Counted from the stretch's first letter, positions 1 through 10,264 are shown. The stretch: 64,000 nucleotides of DNA from Chaenocephalus aceratus (GCA_023974075.1 CM043798.1:8387673-8451672), one strand, 5' to 3'. Notes: generated by a model not told the origin, from the sequence alone. Made by a program: numbers and translations.

Positions 1-380
1 TACCTTAAATATCTGTCAGGAAGAAATAAAATAAGAATGCACGAGGAGAGACTACATTATTTTTCATTTGTGCTACAGTTGGGTTAAAATGATGATAGAG
101 TAAATAGTATATGTTGTTATAATGTATGTAGGGATTACTTAACAGGTGACACTCAAGGTGCCCATGTCTGGGATCAGATTAAGGTCACACATACGGTTCA
201 CATTGGACACCTGTATGAATGAATTAAGATCAGAGTGCAATATGTTCTAGAAGTCAGAGAAACTCACCCGTCTCTGCCCCATTATAATAATGGCATAAAG
301 TCCCACTTAATAAGAAAGACAATGTAGCCTAATATAAACCTATTGTTATCGTCTTTATTATGTTCATCGTTATAGCTCAC
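1..380 (-). other. ar: Start of androgen receptor intron 1
   Basis: This is intronic sequence downstream, on the minus strand, of the ar exon 1 donor. The donor reads AG|GTGAG, with the GT at 380-379. The stretch is AT-rich and I see no further exon or ORF in it. The receptor's next exon (first zinc finger of the DNA-binding domain in all vertebrates) should lie beyond the left edge. Confidence 0.85.
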
Positions 381-1423
381 CTGGTGTCATTGTAGGTGAC
401 ATCCAGCCACTCACCGACTTCCGACTTCATGTAGTTGGAGTTGGGATACGGCGGCCTCATCATCCCGCCCGGGTGCCACTGCTCCGGACGCACGGCGCTC
501 CTCTCATGTGGATGACATATGAACGCGGTGTTGGCCCCTGTGCTGTAAGCGTTCATGCACGGCCTGGAGCCCCAACACTGCGAGTTGTACTTCTCATTAA
601 AAGTGTGATTACTGTCCCACAGTGCTCGGCCAGCTTCCCCGTCCTCACATTTCACTTTGACGCTATATTGGTCCGGCTGATAACCCCCGAACTTGTTCTC
701 CATAGTTTCCCCGAAGTCTCTCTCCTCGTCGGGGGGCTTGTAGCCTCGGCACGGTCGCTCCTCGGCTGCGTGTCCGAAGTGTGCCAAGTTGTTTGGCGTA
801 GTTGTGGCATAAGGACAAGAGGCTGCACTCGTCGTGTCCAGATGATCCATCTCCTCTGAAGTAATGCCACCAGCCTCGCACAGCGCGAAGTGTGGCTCCT
901 CCGTAGATGTCCGAGTGCAGGCGATGTGTTGCAGGCGCGAGTCAGTCTCCGAACTTTTGAACATTTCCACCAGTTGCTTCTGGCCGTACAGAGAGTGCTG
1001 GTCATGGCGCGCGTACTCCGCCACTGCCCCCTGAGCTCCGGGACAGTTCAGAGGCAGGGATCCGAACAAATACTCTCCTCGCATTTGGTCATGGAGAGCA
1101 GCGTCCATGTCTCCTGTGTCAGCGGACTCTATAGCCAGTCCCAAAGAAACGGACACAGCTTTGCACAGCTCCCTGGTTGTTTCTGAGATTGTGGCGCAGG
1201 CAGAAGAGGAGCTGTCGCCCACACGGCTGTCTGCGTCTGACCGCTCCTCCCGAGGAGCAGCTGTCTGACGGAACTGCTCCATGTCACAGGCTACTAGCGG
1301 ATTAACGTGTCCGGAGCCGTACATGTTAGCGTCTGCATTGTCGGCTTCTTCCAGGCTGCCCACACCGTTTCCTGTTGAGTTTTTGATTAAATACCCCAGA
1401 CTTTCTTCAGTTTGTAGCGCCAT
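381..1423 (-). CDS. ar: Androgen receptor, exon 1 (N-terminal transactivation domain), partial
   Basis: This exon encodes the N-terminal domain of a steroid-activated nuclear transcription factor of the NR3C group. The ORF gives 347 residues plus two bases of the next codon (Arg, AG|G). Two blocks identify it. Around residues 81-96, ETTRELCKAVSVSLGL matches the block diagnostic of androgen receptors. The exon end, WHPGGMMRPPYPNSNYMKSE followed by a D-x-T-Y-N-D-T-R tail, matches the segment just before the DNA-binding domain. The first ATG in frame is at 1423-1421; upstream in frame is only a GTG (1450) and then a stop (TAA, 1477-1475), so I start at that ATG. The domain is short for an androgen receptor. 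I see no glutamine repeat and no FxxLF motif, which human AR carries near its N-terminus. Either this is a short paralogue form or an extra 5' exon exists. Only exon 1 is in the window. Confidence 0.93.
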
Positions 1424-2403
1424 GCTGGGTGCCCGTGTGTGTTCTCCCACCCCAAGTGATGTGCAAACTGTCCGTTAGTTTGGCTAATTTCCCTGAAAGT
1501 GTGTACTCTTCCAACAGACTGGACTTTGAACGACAAATGTCTCTGCAACTATCACCTTGTGAAAAACACGTTTTGGTGAAAGGTCCCAGGGGAGCTACAG
1601 GAGTCACTAACTCCTCCTGAAGTGAGATCCTCGGAGTCAGAGGCGCTCACAGCAGATTTGATAAGAGGCGAAGTCAGGAGAAGATTTCTGGAGCCGACAC
1701 TCTCCCCTATGAAATAAAAGCAGGGCGTTGATTCATTTATTTGTCAAATGTAAGATTTTTAGATGCTTCAGCCAACGAGAGGTGTGCTTCCACGTTGATT
1801 ATTTACGTGTTGGCTGTATGCTGCAACAAACTCACTAAACTACGGTGGCCCTGAGGGACCGACGCGCTAGAACCAATGATATTAGCACGCAGGCAAAACA
1901 AGCACATGATGAACACAGTGACCTAAAGTATCTCAATCCGTTGCAATTGTACAAATAACAATTCAACTTTAAATGAAAAAGATAAATAGATCAATACAAA
2001 AGCAAATGATGGGGTGAACATAAATAAAATAGCTTAGGGCCAAACAAGTAACCAAACATGTAGGGTCCTTATAAAGTTTCACAAATGTTTATCTTGGAGA
2101 CATGGTTTTAGTTATAAATTCTATACATTTATGAATGTGTATAGTACCCAGGAGTAAATTAAACTAACTAGACCCCACCTCATAGTGATACAGATGTAAA
2201 CAACACCAAACAGAACCTTTAAAACAAGTGTTACATAAAAAAAACATTATTATTTTTAGAACTTCTCAAGTTATGACAGAGTGCATGCACACCCACACTC
2301 ACACTGTATTTGGGCAATTATGTGATAGGTAAAGTGTATGATGCTTTAGGTTGTTCTTCTGCTGATGTACTGGATGTTAAAGGACATGGTGAATCGATAA
2401 ACC
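1424..2403 (-). promoter_or_regulatory. ar: 5' flank and probable promoter of ar
   Basis: This is the region upstream of the ar start on the minus strand. It has a TATA-like run (CTTTTATTTC on the minus strand, 1720-1711) about 290 bases before the ATG. The exon and the first ~250 bases upstream are visibly CpG-richer than the AT-rich DNA beyond 1900. No splice acceptor or upstream coding exon is convincing. The transcription start is not determined. Confidence 0.45.
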
Positions 2404-2768
2404 CAGAGTCGGCCCGACCCATTAAGCGACATAAGTGGCCGCTTAGGGCCCCGCAGCCACTAAGGGCCCCCTCGCGAAAAATGGAAAAAAAAATTAAATA
2501 AAAACTCTCAGTACACCGTCGCTGTGATAAGTATGTTTAATTAATTTTGTTAATATGGCTAGATTGCCTACTCTCAAAGTCATGTATATTATTGAGTCAA
2601 TAATATAATACATTAACTGTACTTTACCTGAACCTCATCATGACACTAGAGAGGAGCCCTCTCTCAATGAGGACGGCAGGAGTGTAATTTCCCGTATCCA
2701 GTGAATGCAACAGAGGCAAGACACCAGACCAACCAGAAAGTTGAATGGAAATAAACATCTGTCTTATA

Positions 2769-3085
2769 GAGAACCGCAGTGACGCGTCCTAAAACCCGGA
2801 AGTAAACTTCTTCCGGTTCTTTTATAATTTTCTAATCATAAATCTAATCGATAGATTTATGATCGATAGATTTATGATTCGAAAATTATAAAATATGGGT
2901 AGACATGTAGAGATTACCCGGCTGAACAAAACGTGATCTGTCTCTTAAATGTGTGTCAACCACAGACCTTATTTCAAGTTATTTTCCAAAATCCTATGGA
3001 GAAATTGCATTGCATTTTTGTCGAAGGAACCGGAAGAAGTTTACTTCCGGGTTTTAGGATGCGTTTTTAGGATACTGCGGTTCTC
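2769..3085. mobile_element. Inverted-repeat MITE flanked by TA
   Basis: The outer arms GAGAACCGCAGT (left) and its complement ending CTGCGGTTCTC (right) extend into long arms that share AAAACCCGGAAGTAAACTTC. TA dinucleotides flank both ends (2767-2768, 3086-3087), as for mariner-type insertions. A second AT-rich palindrome (about 2820-2890, TTATAATTTTC with its complement and repeated ATCGATAGATTTATGAT) sits near the left arm. It has no coding capacity. Confidence 0.75.
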
Positions 3086-3164
3086 TATTGGCTGACAGGT
3101 ACCTATCCTGTGAGCTGTGACAATGTTTAAAATAAACTGTCAGTCGGACTCAGAGTTTTTGAAG

Positions 3165-3261
3165 ATGGACATAATAAAAACATTTCTTAAAAAATACGAC
3201 AATTCTCAAATGGTGGCTCACACAACAACCCCAGAGCCACCACTTGAGCCAGGTAAACAAG
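3165..3261 (+). pseudogene. Possible first-exon remnant of a hAT transposase
   Basis: A short ORF starts at ATG 3165 (MDIIKTFLKKYDNSQ...) and runs to a plausible donor, CAAG|GTATGT, at 3261/3262. Short acidic or lysine-rich starts of this kind precede an intron in fish hAT transposases. It lies inside the hAT element at 2404-5648, in line with its being that element's gene, whose remainder is missing. This is weak evidence. Confidence 0.3.
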
Positions 3262-3416
3262 GTATGTAAATGTCAGTAAACTTCCAAGTTATGCAAACAT
3301 GTAAGCAAAGCATAAATTACAGCTACGTTGACGTTACTTTGAATCGTGGGGGTAAGCTAAACCATTAGCAAGTAGCTATAGCTAGCCGGAGATATTAAAT
3401 AAACACTTGGTCATAC

Positions 3417-3750
3417 TGTCACGATCTGTCTTTTTGGTTTCCTGTTTTAGTTTGAAAAGTGTTCAACCCCTGTCTTGTCTGTTGCTTCCTGTCTCTGTGT
3501 TCCCTCCTGCCTGATTACCCGATTGTGTTCACCTTGTGCCTCTGTGTTTTCTCCTCCCTCCTCACTTGTGTCTTATTTGTTTGATTAGTCCTGTGTGCAT
3601 TTAGGTTCTGCTTTTTCTGCTAGTCTTGGTGAGATCCTTGACGTTGTTGACGTTGAGAGTTCTGCTCTGTATGTTACTTGTAGCCTTGAAATAAAGGTAT
3701 TTTCTGTTAAACCTGCATTTGGGTCCTGCCTGCTTCGCTCAACCCTGATA
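3417..3750 (+). repeat. Left LTR of a non-autonomous LTR retrotransposon
   Basis: The LTR starts TGTCACGATC and ends CCCTGATA, where the right copy has CCCTGACA. Its last ~165 bases recur almost unchanged at 5118-5302, including the AATAAAGG polyadenylation-type signal. The insertion site is duplicated: CATAC at 3412-3416 and 5303-5307. Confidence 0.85.
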
Positions 3751-3767
3751 GAAGGATCTCACCAAGA

Positions 3768-4058
3768 ATGGACCCATCAGACAGCCTGTACGAGGTGACT
3801 TACAATTTAATGTGCTTACAAAATGACTGTCGATACGCCTCCAGTAGAGAAGAGAGGCAGTCTATCATCTCTACGGCACGCCAAGAAGTAACCTTGAGGC
3901 CCTGGTTAAGGGAGTTACTACCCGAGTGGGTGGAGGACTTTTTCGGTAGCCTGTTTCCCTGGCATGCTAGGCTAGCCCCTTGCCTGCCACAGTTCCCAAC
4001 ATGGCTCCTTTCAAGGACCCTTTCGCTGGGTCTCGTCTGGCCTTTGGAGGACCTCTGA
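3768..4058 (+). CDS. Gag-like ORF start of the LTR element
   Basis: A 96-residue ORF begins 17 bases after the left LTR with MDPSDSLYEVTYN. The MDP...D start placed just after the LTR is typical of fish gypsy-type gag proteins. The first ~60 residues look like genuine coding sequence (charged, WLRELLPEWVEDFF). After about residue 65 the frame becomes uninformative and the coding signal seems to pass to another frame. There is no zinc knuckle. It is probably a degraded gag. Confidence 0.45.
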   Translation: MDPSDSLYEVTYNLMCLQNDCRYASSREERQSIISTARQEVTLRPWLRELLPEWVEDFFGSLFPWHARLAPCLPQFPTWLLSRTLSLGLVWPLEDL

Positions 4059-4082
4059 GCCTCCACAAGGCTTCAAGGCAGC

Positions 4083-4904
4083 ATGGAAGGAAACGCAAGG
4101 CCAGGATTCCAGCCCGTGCCCCAGTACCCATGGTCCCGGCCCCAGCAGCCATGGTCCCGTCCCAGCAGCCATGGTCCCGGCCCCAGAAGCCATGGTTCCG
4201 GCTACAGTTCCGGCCCCAGCAGCCATGGTTCAGGCCCCGGTTACGGCCCCAGCAGCTATGGTCCCTTCTCTAGTCCCTTCTCAAGTCCCATCTCTAGACC
4301 CTATTCTAGTCCCTTCTCTAGTCCCTACTCAAGTCCCTTCTCTATAGTCCCTTCTCAAGTCCCTTCTCGAGTCCCTTCTCTAGTCCCTATTCTAGTCCCT
4401 TCTCTAGTCCCTACTCAAGTCCCTACTCAAGTCCCTTCTCAAGTCTCCTCTCAAGTCCCTTTTCAAGTCCCTTCGACTCATGTCCCAACTCCATGCTTTG
4501 TTCCGTTGGGGGTTCCGCTGGGGGTCATTCCAACTCCATGTCCTGTCCCGACGGCTCCGGTTCCTGTCCGGCCGACACCAGTTCCTGTCCCACCGGGGGT
4601 CCTGCCATTTCCAGCTCCCAGTGCTCCCAATCCCTGGGCTCCTGCTCCGGCGATCCAGCTGGTGGGGTCCCATCGCGGCCTACGCCGTCTCCCTGCCCAT
4701 CCTCCGGAGCTGTCCCGGCACTGCCTTCCTGCCCATCCTCCGGAGCTGTCCCGCCTCCGTCCTGCCCGTCCTCCAGAGCTGTCCCGGCGGCTTCCTTCCC
4801 GCCCGTCCTCCGGAGCTGTCCCATCGCCGCCTTCTTGCCCGTCCTTGTGCCCGGCCCCCTGTGTTCCCCAGCCGCAGCCTTCGCCCTCGAGCCCGGTCCT
4901 CTGA
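4083..4904 (+). CDS. Proline/serine-rich low-complexity ORF inside the LTR element
   Basis: This 273-codon frame is made of short imperfect repeats. 4260-4480 repeats GTCCCTTCTC-type units (reading VPSQVPS, SSPFSSP), and 4680-4900 repeats CATCCTCCGGAGCTGTCCCG-like units (PPELSR). Because the DNA is repetitive and stop-poor, at least two other + frames and one - frame stay open over the same stretch (4480-5112, 4493-5116, 4525-5043). Openness is therefore weak evidence of coding. It could be a gag-linked Pro-rich region or an expanded minisatellite. Confidence 0.3.
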   Translation: MEGNARPGFQPVPQYPWSRPQQPWSRPSSHGPGPRSHGSGYSSGPSSHGSGPGYGPSSYGPFSSPFSSPISRPYSSPFSSPYSSPFSIVPSQVPSRVPSLVPILVPSLVPTQVPTQVPSQVSSQVPFQVPSTHVPTPCFVPLGVPLGVIPTPCPVPTAPVPVRPTPVPVPPGVLPFPAPSAPNPWAPAPAIQLVGSHRGLRRLPAHPPELSRHCLPAHPPELSRLRPARPPELSRRLPSRPSSGAVPSPPSCPSLCPAPCVPQPQPSPSSPVL

Positions 4905-5087
4905 GTTTTCCCGCCGCGGACTTCACCGCCCTTTTGCCTTGCCCCCGGGCCATCCGCCCGAGTCCCCCTTCTCTGCTTCTGCTTTGCCCCCAGGCCATCC
5001 GCCCGAGTCCCCCTTCTCGGCTTCTGCTTTGCCCCCGGGCCATCCGCCCGATTCCCCCTTCTCGGCTCCTGCTTGGCTGTCCGCCCT

Positions 5088-5302
5088 CCTCACCTGTGTC
5101 TTGTTTGTTTGATTAGTCCTGTGTGCATTTAGGTGTGCATTTAGGTTCTGCTTTTTCTGTTAGTCTTGGTGAGATCCTTGATGTTGTTGACTGTGTTCAC
5201 GGGGGAGAGAGTTCTGCTCTGTATGTTACTTGTAGCCTTGAAATAAAGGTATTTTCTGTTAAACCTGCATTTGGGTCCTGCCTGCTTCGCTCAACCCTGA
5301 CA
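5088..5302 (+). repeat. Right LTR, 5'-truncated
   Basis: This matches the left LTR from CCTCACCTGTGTCTT onward and ends CCCTGACA. It carries an 11-base tandem duplication (GTGTGCATTTAG, twice) and a ~13-base insertion (CTGTGTTCACGGG region) that the left LTR lacks. The U3 start is missing. Confidence 0.75.
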
Positions 5303-5327
5303 CATACAATCTAAATGTTATGTTTTT

Positions 5328-5460
5328 TATAGGGCTGTCAGTCGATTAAAATATTTAATCGCATGATTGTCCATAGATAATCGCGATTAATCGCAAATTA
5401 ATCGCACATTTTTTATCTGTTCTAAATGTACCTAGAGGTATATTTTACCTAGGTAAAAAT
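5328..5460. repeat. Palindromic AATCG-rich interspersed repeat
   Basis: A cluster of ATTAATCG and CGATTAA motifs in both orientations (GTCGATTAAAATATTTAATCG, AATCGCGATTAATCGC). It resembles the subterminal region of a widespread vertebrate DNA transposon that starts GGGCTGTCA. Only one end is visible here, inside the right part of the hAT element at 2404-5648. Confidence 0.5.
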
Positions 5461-5656
5461 CTTCCCGGGGGAGCATGCCCCGTTAGGTTCACAATGTTTT
5501 CATACTTATTTATACAATATGTGTGCTTATGCTAACATCATAAGACAAAAGTTGGTTCCGTGTTGTGTGTAGTGAGAACGCGCTCGAGTGAGGGGGGCCC
5601 CCAAGCCAAAGCTCGCTTAAGGCCCCCAAAAGTCTAGGGCCGGCCCTAGATAAACG

Positions 5657-7078
5657 CCCACACAAGTGCTGAATTTATCTTCATCTGAACCTAATCTCTC
5701 ATCCCCCAAAGGCTAAATTGACCTAGTTCATTAATTGTTCGACTTTTACTGTTTGTGTTTATTTACCATCATAAAGAAGTGGAAATTGTCACCATGAAGT
5801 CCCTCTTTGGTTTGTAGACTACCTTTGAAGCTCTTTGGTTGACATCTTGTTTTTTGGAAGTGACCATATTTTGATGAGGGTGAAGCCAGGTAGCGTTAGC
5901 AAAACAAACCTTAAGTTACAAGCGTTAGCTAGCACTAGCTAGCTCACTTGGTTAGCAAGGCGCATCTGTAATTACAGTTAATCTGGATATCAATTGGGAT
6001 GCTTATCTTGGCTGGCAAGAAAAAAAGGCTTGTTGTGATATAGGCCTTCGAATCAGATTACAAAAACTTCCCACTACTTCCTTTTAACTCCTAACAAGCC
6101 AGCTATGGTGGAAATCAATAATGCTATTGAGAGCTAACCTATAAATAAAATAATACCACCACCAAAAAATGGATCACAGAGTAATTCAATCGATCAATTA
6201 TTTTTTTTCGTCATGAAACAAGGTATAACTCCAATGATGTGCAACCCTGTCCCTACTTCCATTTGAGTATGATTCAGATACAGCGGACACCCAGAGGCTG
6301 CAGGCCCCAACCTGTGACTCGTAGCAGCCACACCCTCAATAAGGCATCACTTAATCCATAATACATTTTCAAAATGTGAGTTGAAAAACTGTAATGCCAC
6401 CTGGATTCTGTTTTTAAAGCATGTATAACTAAGGCTCCATGTTTTCTAAAGGTAACCTACATATAGTTTATCAGAAAAAGGACTTACCACTGACCCGGTG
6501 TGCGTTAACACACAGTTTAAGGCATATTTATAGCGCATGTACCTTTACATATTTAACATCTGTTCTCCATTGCCCCAGCTCGTGCTCTGTCCTTGGTTCT
6601 GGGAATTCGTTTCAACATTTATCATGATTGTAGATCTGAGGGTTGTTTTTCTCATAAGGTTGAGAACTGATGTTAACTTTTCTTTAAGGATGGCCTTCAC
6701 AGAGATTTTTATAGCTATGTTATGTGACCATTTCACAAATTGCCAGCTGGGAAAAGACAACTTGGTGTGGGAGGCAGCCTGTCACTCTGACACCGCAGCC
6801 ATTCCAGATTAGCTGTATCTACAAGAGCAGGGCCTCAGTGCTCGTGCTGTTTGTCTCTTAAAATATGCTGGCCTTTTCCACAGCTCTCCCCTCAAATGTC
6901 AAGGATTCTCATCACTGTTGGATCCCTTCAAATGGCTTGAAACAAGAAGACTACACGGGACGTAGCATTACACAGAATAAGTCAGAAAATGCACCTTTTA
7001 AATGTTCATTCAAAGTTTTAGAAAACTAACAATAAAGGAAGTCATGAAAGCTCCAATTCCGATGGAAGGAATTTAAGT
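5657..7078. other. Intergenic, no gene seen
   Basis: Unremarkable AT-rich sequence with only short random ORFs (the longest, 6537-6812, has no recognisable feature). A GCTAGC-rich patch occurs at 5925-5950. Confidence 0.6.
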
Positions 7079-7086
7079 ATGTAGAG

Positions 7087-8199
7087 CAGTGGTCACCAAC
7101 CTTTTTAAGCCCAAGATCACCGACCTCGGCCTAGGTGAAAGGCGAGATTTACCTATTGCAGAATTGAGTGAAAAAGACGGCCCAGACAGTGCTTCCAATT
7201 TGAGGCCTTTTATATAGGCTAATTGCATCTGAATTACTGTTACAATGAAGGCTCCATAATCAGCTCACGGCATATAGGCAGGGGTAAAGTGCTATTTTTT
7301 ATGAGTGGGGGGCGGACTTCACCTCCTCTAGGTCCTCACCTTTAAATATTGAAGTTGAAAGCATCAATCTGGTGCACTTTGAGAGCAACATTAAGAGATC
7401 TATGGATACCTCTCTCAGCACTCATATGAAACAGAACTGTAAACAGATTTTCTTTTTCTTTATGGATATTTTACAAATCACTCCCCTTTTAAACTGTATT
7501 TTTGTTTTACTGCCATATAGTATTTCATACCTGTTTTTCATTTATTCTCTTATTGTTTGTATAACTATAATGATCATATGAAGGTGTGCCGCGGAAATAA
7601 TCTTTTGAATAATTTGTGACAAAACCGTTCTAAACACTCAGAGAGTCCTTTGCTCACCTGAGCCCCTCAGTCTGACAGGGGAGGACTCTCCTCAAGCTTG
7701 TTTTTGAAACAGCTCCTTATGTCCGTTAGTGCAGCTAGCTAATCGTGACGTCACCCCATTCAAAGTGAATGGGCAGAAGCGTTGAAGCGGCAACGCACGC
7801 CGCCGTGTGTAGGGGCCGTAAATGCGCTATTGCCACACACACAGAGCCGAGCTTGAATGACACAAGCACACGTGTATTTCCATGCAACTCTCCGATTGGT
7901 CTGGTGACTGTTGCATTCACTGAACACGGGAAATTGCAGTCCTGCCATCCTCTCTTGTGTCATGATGAGGTTCACATAAAGCACGGTTAATGTATTATAT
8001 TATTGAGGGGTCTCAAATATACGTCAATCAAGTGGCACCTGCTAACGGGTTTGGCGGATGATAGGTTTACATCTAAAAACGTATTTTTCAAACATTATTA
8101 TTTTTATTTTATTTTTCTTTCTTTTGTTACTTTTTTTTTTAACGGTCCGCGATCTTCCCGCACCACACTCGCAATCGATCGACTGGTTGGCGACCACTG
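7087..8199. mobile_element. Non-autonomous hAT transposon with perfect 8-bp target duplication
   Basis: The ends are CAGTGGTCACCAACC and GGTTGGCGACCACTG (15-base TIR, one mismatch). The flanking duplication ATGTAGAG is perfect (7079-7086 and 8200-8207). The interior carries a copy of a dispersed repeat also found near 18130, 27000 and 30800, and no transposase ORF. Confidence 0.9.
7262..7500 (+). repeat. Dispersed repeat family, copy 1 of 4
   Basis: The segment around TTGAAAGCATCAATCTGGTGCACTTTGAGAGCAA, AAGAGATCTATGGATA and ATGAAACAGAACTGTAAACAGATTTT recurs at 18125-18385 (+), 26940-27185 (-) and 30783-30965 (-). The family's own ends are not defined here. Confidence 0.75.
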
Positions 8200-8488
8200 A
8201 TGTAGAGGCTTAACGTTTTCCACTTAATGGTATGCTGTCATGACTTTTAATGTCAACCAGGATTATCTGTTGAAATATGCCACTCTTCCATGTCTTTCCG
8301 CAAGACAACAACAACAACAACATCGGAACAGGCAAACTCAAATCCATTGTCCAGCATGCATTTGTTCAAAAAAAGACACAAATGCATGTTGATCCTTTTT
8401 GACATAGGTTTCCCAGTGGTCTTTGTTTTTAATGATCAAATAAAAAAGCCAAAAATCCTGTTTTTAAATACGCTGAACTTTCAGCCTT

Positions 8489-9431
8489 AGGCGCTTTCAC
8501 ACCAGAGTACTTTTCCCAGGAATAGTTCCAATAGTTTTCCCAGGAATAGTTCCGATAGTTCGTGGGATTTTGCTTTCACACCAAAAAGATCTGGAACTAG
8601 AACCTATAGTTCATGCACACCTTTTCACCCCTTGTAAGTCTCTGCTAGAGAGGTGGTACTTTCCTGGGAAGGAAAAGATTCCAATTTCTGATTGGCTGGG
8701 CGAATTGCAAACCATGCCCCGTAAAACTCAGAAAACTTTTGTGAAGCCGTCATTTTATTTGCTAGCATTAACATTATTAGCATTAGCATTAGCCCAGCGC
8801 ACCAACGGAGAGAGACTAACTTATGGCAACACAAAATAAAACACACACACACACAATATCAATCGATCCAGCAGAGCAATAGCTTATAGGCAAAACACAG
8901 AAGATCAACAAAAGATATGACATAAAATGAACTTACCAATGCTAATTTTCTTTCCGTTTATTCTGATTTGAATCGCTATATGCTCCTCTCTCTCGTCTCC
9001 TCTTCACATCTAAACTTTTCACGGCACACATACTTACAGCCAATCAGCTCTCTGAATTAAGAGATGACATTTGGTGGGTATGGCAGCACAGTGCCCCTAT
9101 GGTGTTTATTTTTTCGCCGCACACATTAAATAGAAAAATACTCTGACCATGCGCAGTGTAGTTTTTACAGTACACGTTCATTTATACAGCAGAGAGAGGG
9201 GCTTGCCCCACATCGCTCAACACGGCTCAATAGGCACACTGTAGACACTAATTAGAAGAATACAGACTAAAACAGGTCAGATGACTAAACATGATCTTAA
9301 AATATATTTTAACATGTGTTTCTTTTGCATATTTTGGGAACCATTATTTGCATTACTTTCTGCTGACACTAGGTGGGGCTGTGACGAGACGCCACCGTAA
9401 GTACGGCAAAGTGCTTGGTGTGAAAGCAGCT
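8489..9431. mobile_element. TIR DNA element (Harbinger-like guess), non-autonomous
   Basis: The terminal inverted repeat is AGGCGCTTTCACACCA at the left and TGGTGTGAAAGCAGCT at the right, 14 of 16 matching. A possible 3-bp duplication, CTT, flanks it (8486-8488, 9432-9434). Three-base duplications suggest PIF/Harbinger, but the preferred TWA target is not met, so the class is uncertain. The left end holds an internal tandem (TTTTCCCAGGAATAGTTCC, twice). Confidence 0.65.
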
Positions 9432-9569
9432 CTTGTACGTTCATTCACAACAAATAAAGTACCACCATGAAAACATCAACTATTTCGTCTTACCCTGCTG
9501 AAAACGGATACTTCTGAGTCAATTAGTCGACTTCAAAGTCTGGAAGATTGACCTATAAAATGTAGAAAT

Positions 9570-9905
9570 GCAATCAGAAATCCTTTATTCGTCCCACAGT
9601 GGGGACACTTACAATGTTACAGCAAAAGGACAGTGCAGACAGAAGGAACAATTAAGAAGGAGTAGAGTAGTTAAGTAACATGAGAAAATAAAAGCAGGCA
9701 CAAAAAGTGAAATCAAATAAGTATTCATGGTATCAAATATAAGGTGCAAGATTGTAAAAGTGAAGATATGAAAGATGTAGCAAGTGACCACAATAGCAAT
9801 GTGTATAAAGTATGAAGTGTATATTGCACAGCAGCCTCTTAAGTGTGTTGTTGCAGTATTTAAGTAGCAGTCAGTAATAATATGGGCAAACACAGTGAAG
9901 TCAGT
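9570..9905 (-). repeat. LINE 3'-end fragment
   Basis: It begins AATCCTTTATTCGTCCCACAGTGGGGA, the familiar complement of a teleost non-LTR retrotransposon 3' tail. The following AG-rich sequence contains no useful ORF. The exact clade is not determinable from this piece. Confidence 0.5.
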
Positions 9906-9934
9906 CCAAACTGGGAACCCCCCATGCTGTTGTA

Positions 9935-10077
9935 ACCTTGGATTTTCACTTTCACAGATTTTCCTGTTTTTCACCAGGAGACAGTCTCATGTCTCAGCCT
10001 TGGCATTTTGCCTCTCAGGAACCTTGCTTTCTTCTCTCGGCCCTCCCACACATTCCCGCCTTTATCTCCACCCTGAA
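9935..10077 (+). repeat. 143-bp duplicated segment, copy A
   Basis: The block GGATTTTCACTTTCACAG to TTTATCTCCACCCT recurs at 12608-12750 with only a few differences. It directly precedes another repeat (10077-10205) that also occurs around 14000-17170. Confidence 0.8.
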
Positions 10078-10205
10078 ATATAATCAAGTCTTAAATCAGA
10101 CTTTAGTTACACCTGGAGTAAATTCACAAGCTACCCTGCAGTATACAAAGTCATTCAAACTAGCTGCACCTTTACCAGCTTTGAGAACACTTAATGATCA
10201 ATAAT
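10077..10205 (+). repeat. Paralogous 'empty site' of the 14065-17099 insertion
   Basis: AAATATAATCAAGTCTTAAATCAGACTT through CTACCCTGCAGTATACAAAGTCATT is continuous here. At 14000-14066 and 17100-17165 the same sequence is split by a 3.0-kb insert, which defines that insert's ends. Confidence 0.85.
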
Positions 10206-10264
10206 TATAATCAAAATAATAATATGAGTAAATGCTATACATTACGCATTGCACATGGTAGTGT

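Larger units (their letters stand above)
3417..5302 (+). mobile_element. Non-autonomous LTR retrotransposon (gypsy-like LTRs, gag-like and proline-rich interior)
   Basis: The element has two direct terminal repeats (334 bp left; right copy missing its 5' part), TG...CA ends and a 5-bp target duplication, CATAC. The interior is only ~1.3 kb and holds one gag-like start plus low-complexity proline-rich sequence. No protease, reverse transcriptase or integrase is present, so movement would have needed another element's enzymes. It interrupts the hAT element at 2404-5648 and is therefore younger than it. Confidence 0.8.
2404..5648. mobile_element. hAT-type DNA transposon, disrupted by an LTR element and a MITE
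   Basis: The left end begins CAGAGTCGGCCCG and the right end reads CTAGGGCCGGCCCTA, an imperfect terminal inverted repeat. The flanks are GATAAACC (2396-2403) and GATAAACG (5649-5656), 7 of 8 bases matching, as expected for the 8-bp target duplication of hAT elements. Subterminal segments on both sides are rich in GGGCCCC. Removing the nested LTR element (3417-5302) leaves about 1.36 kb. Confidence 0.75.

Noticed and set aside
377..1450. ar ORF starting at the GTG codon at 1450
   Set aside because: Vertebrate translation would start at ATG; the first in-frame ATG is at 1423-1421, and the nine upstream codons are bounded by a stop.
652..1620. Overlapping ORFs on both strands across ar exon 1 (for example 473-859 +, 652-1005 -, 890-1186 +)
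   Set aside because: Shadow frames of a GC-rich coding exon; none has recognisable domains, and the AR frame explains the region.
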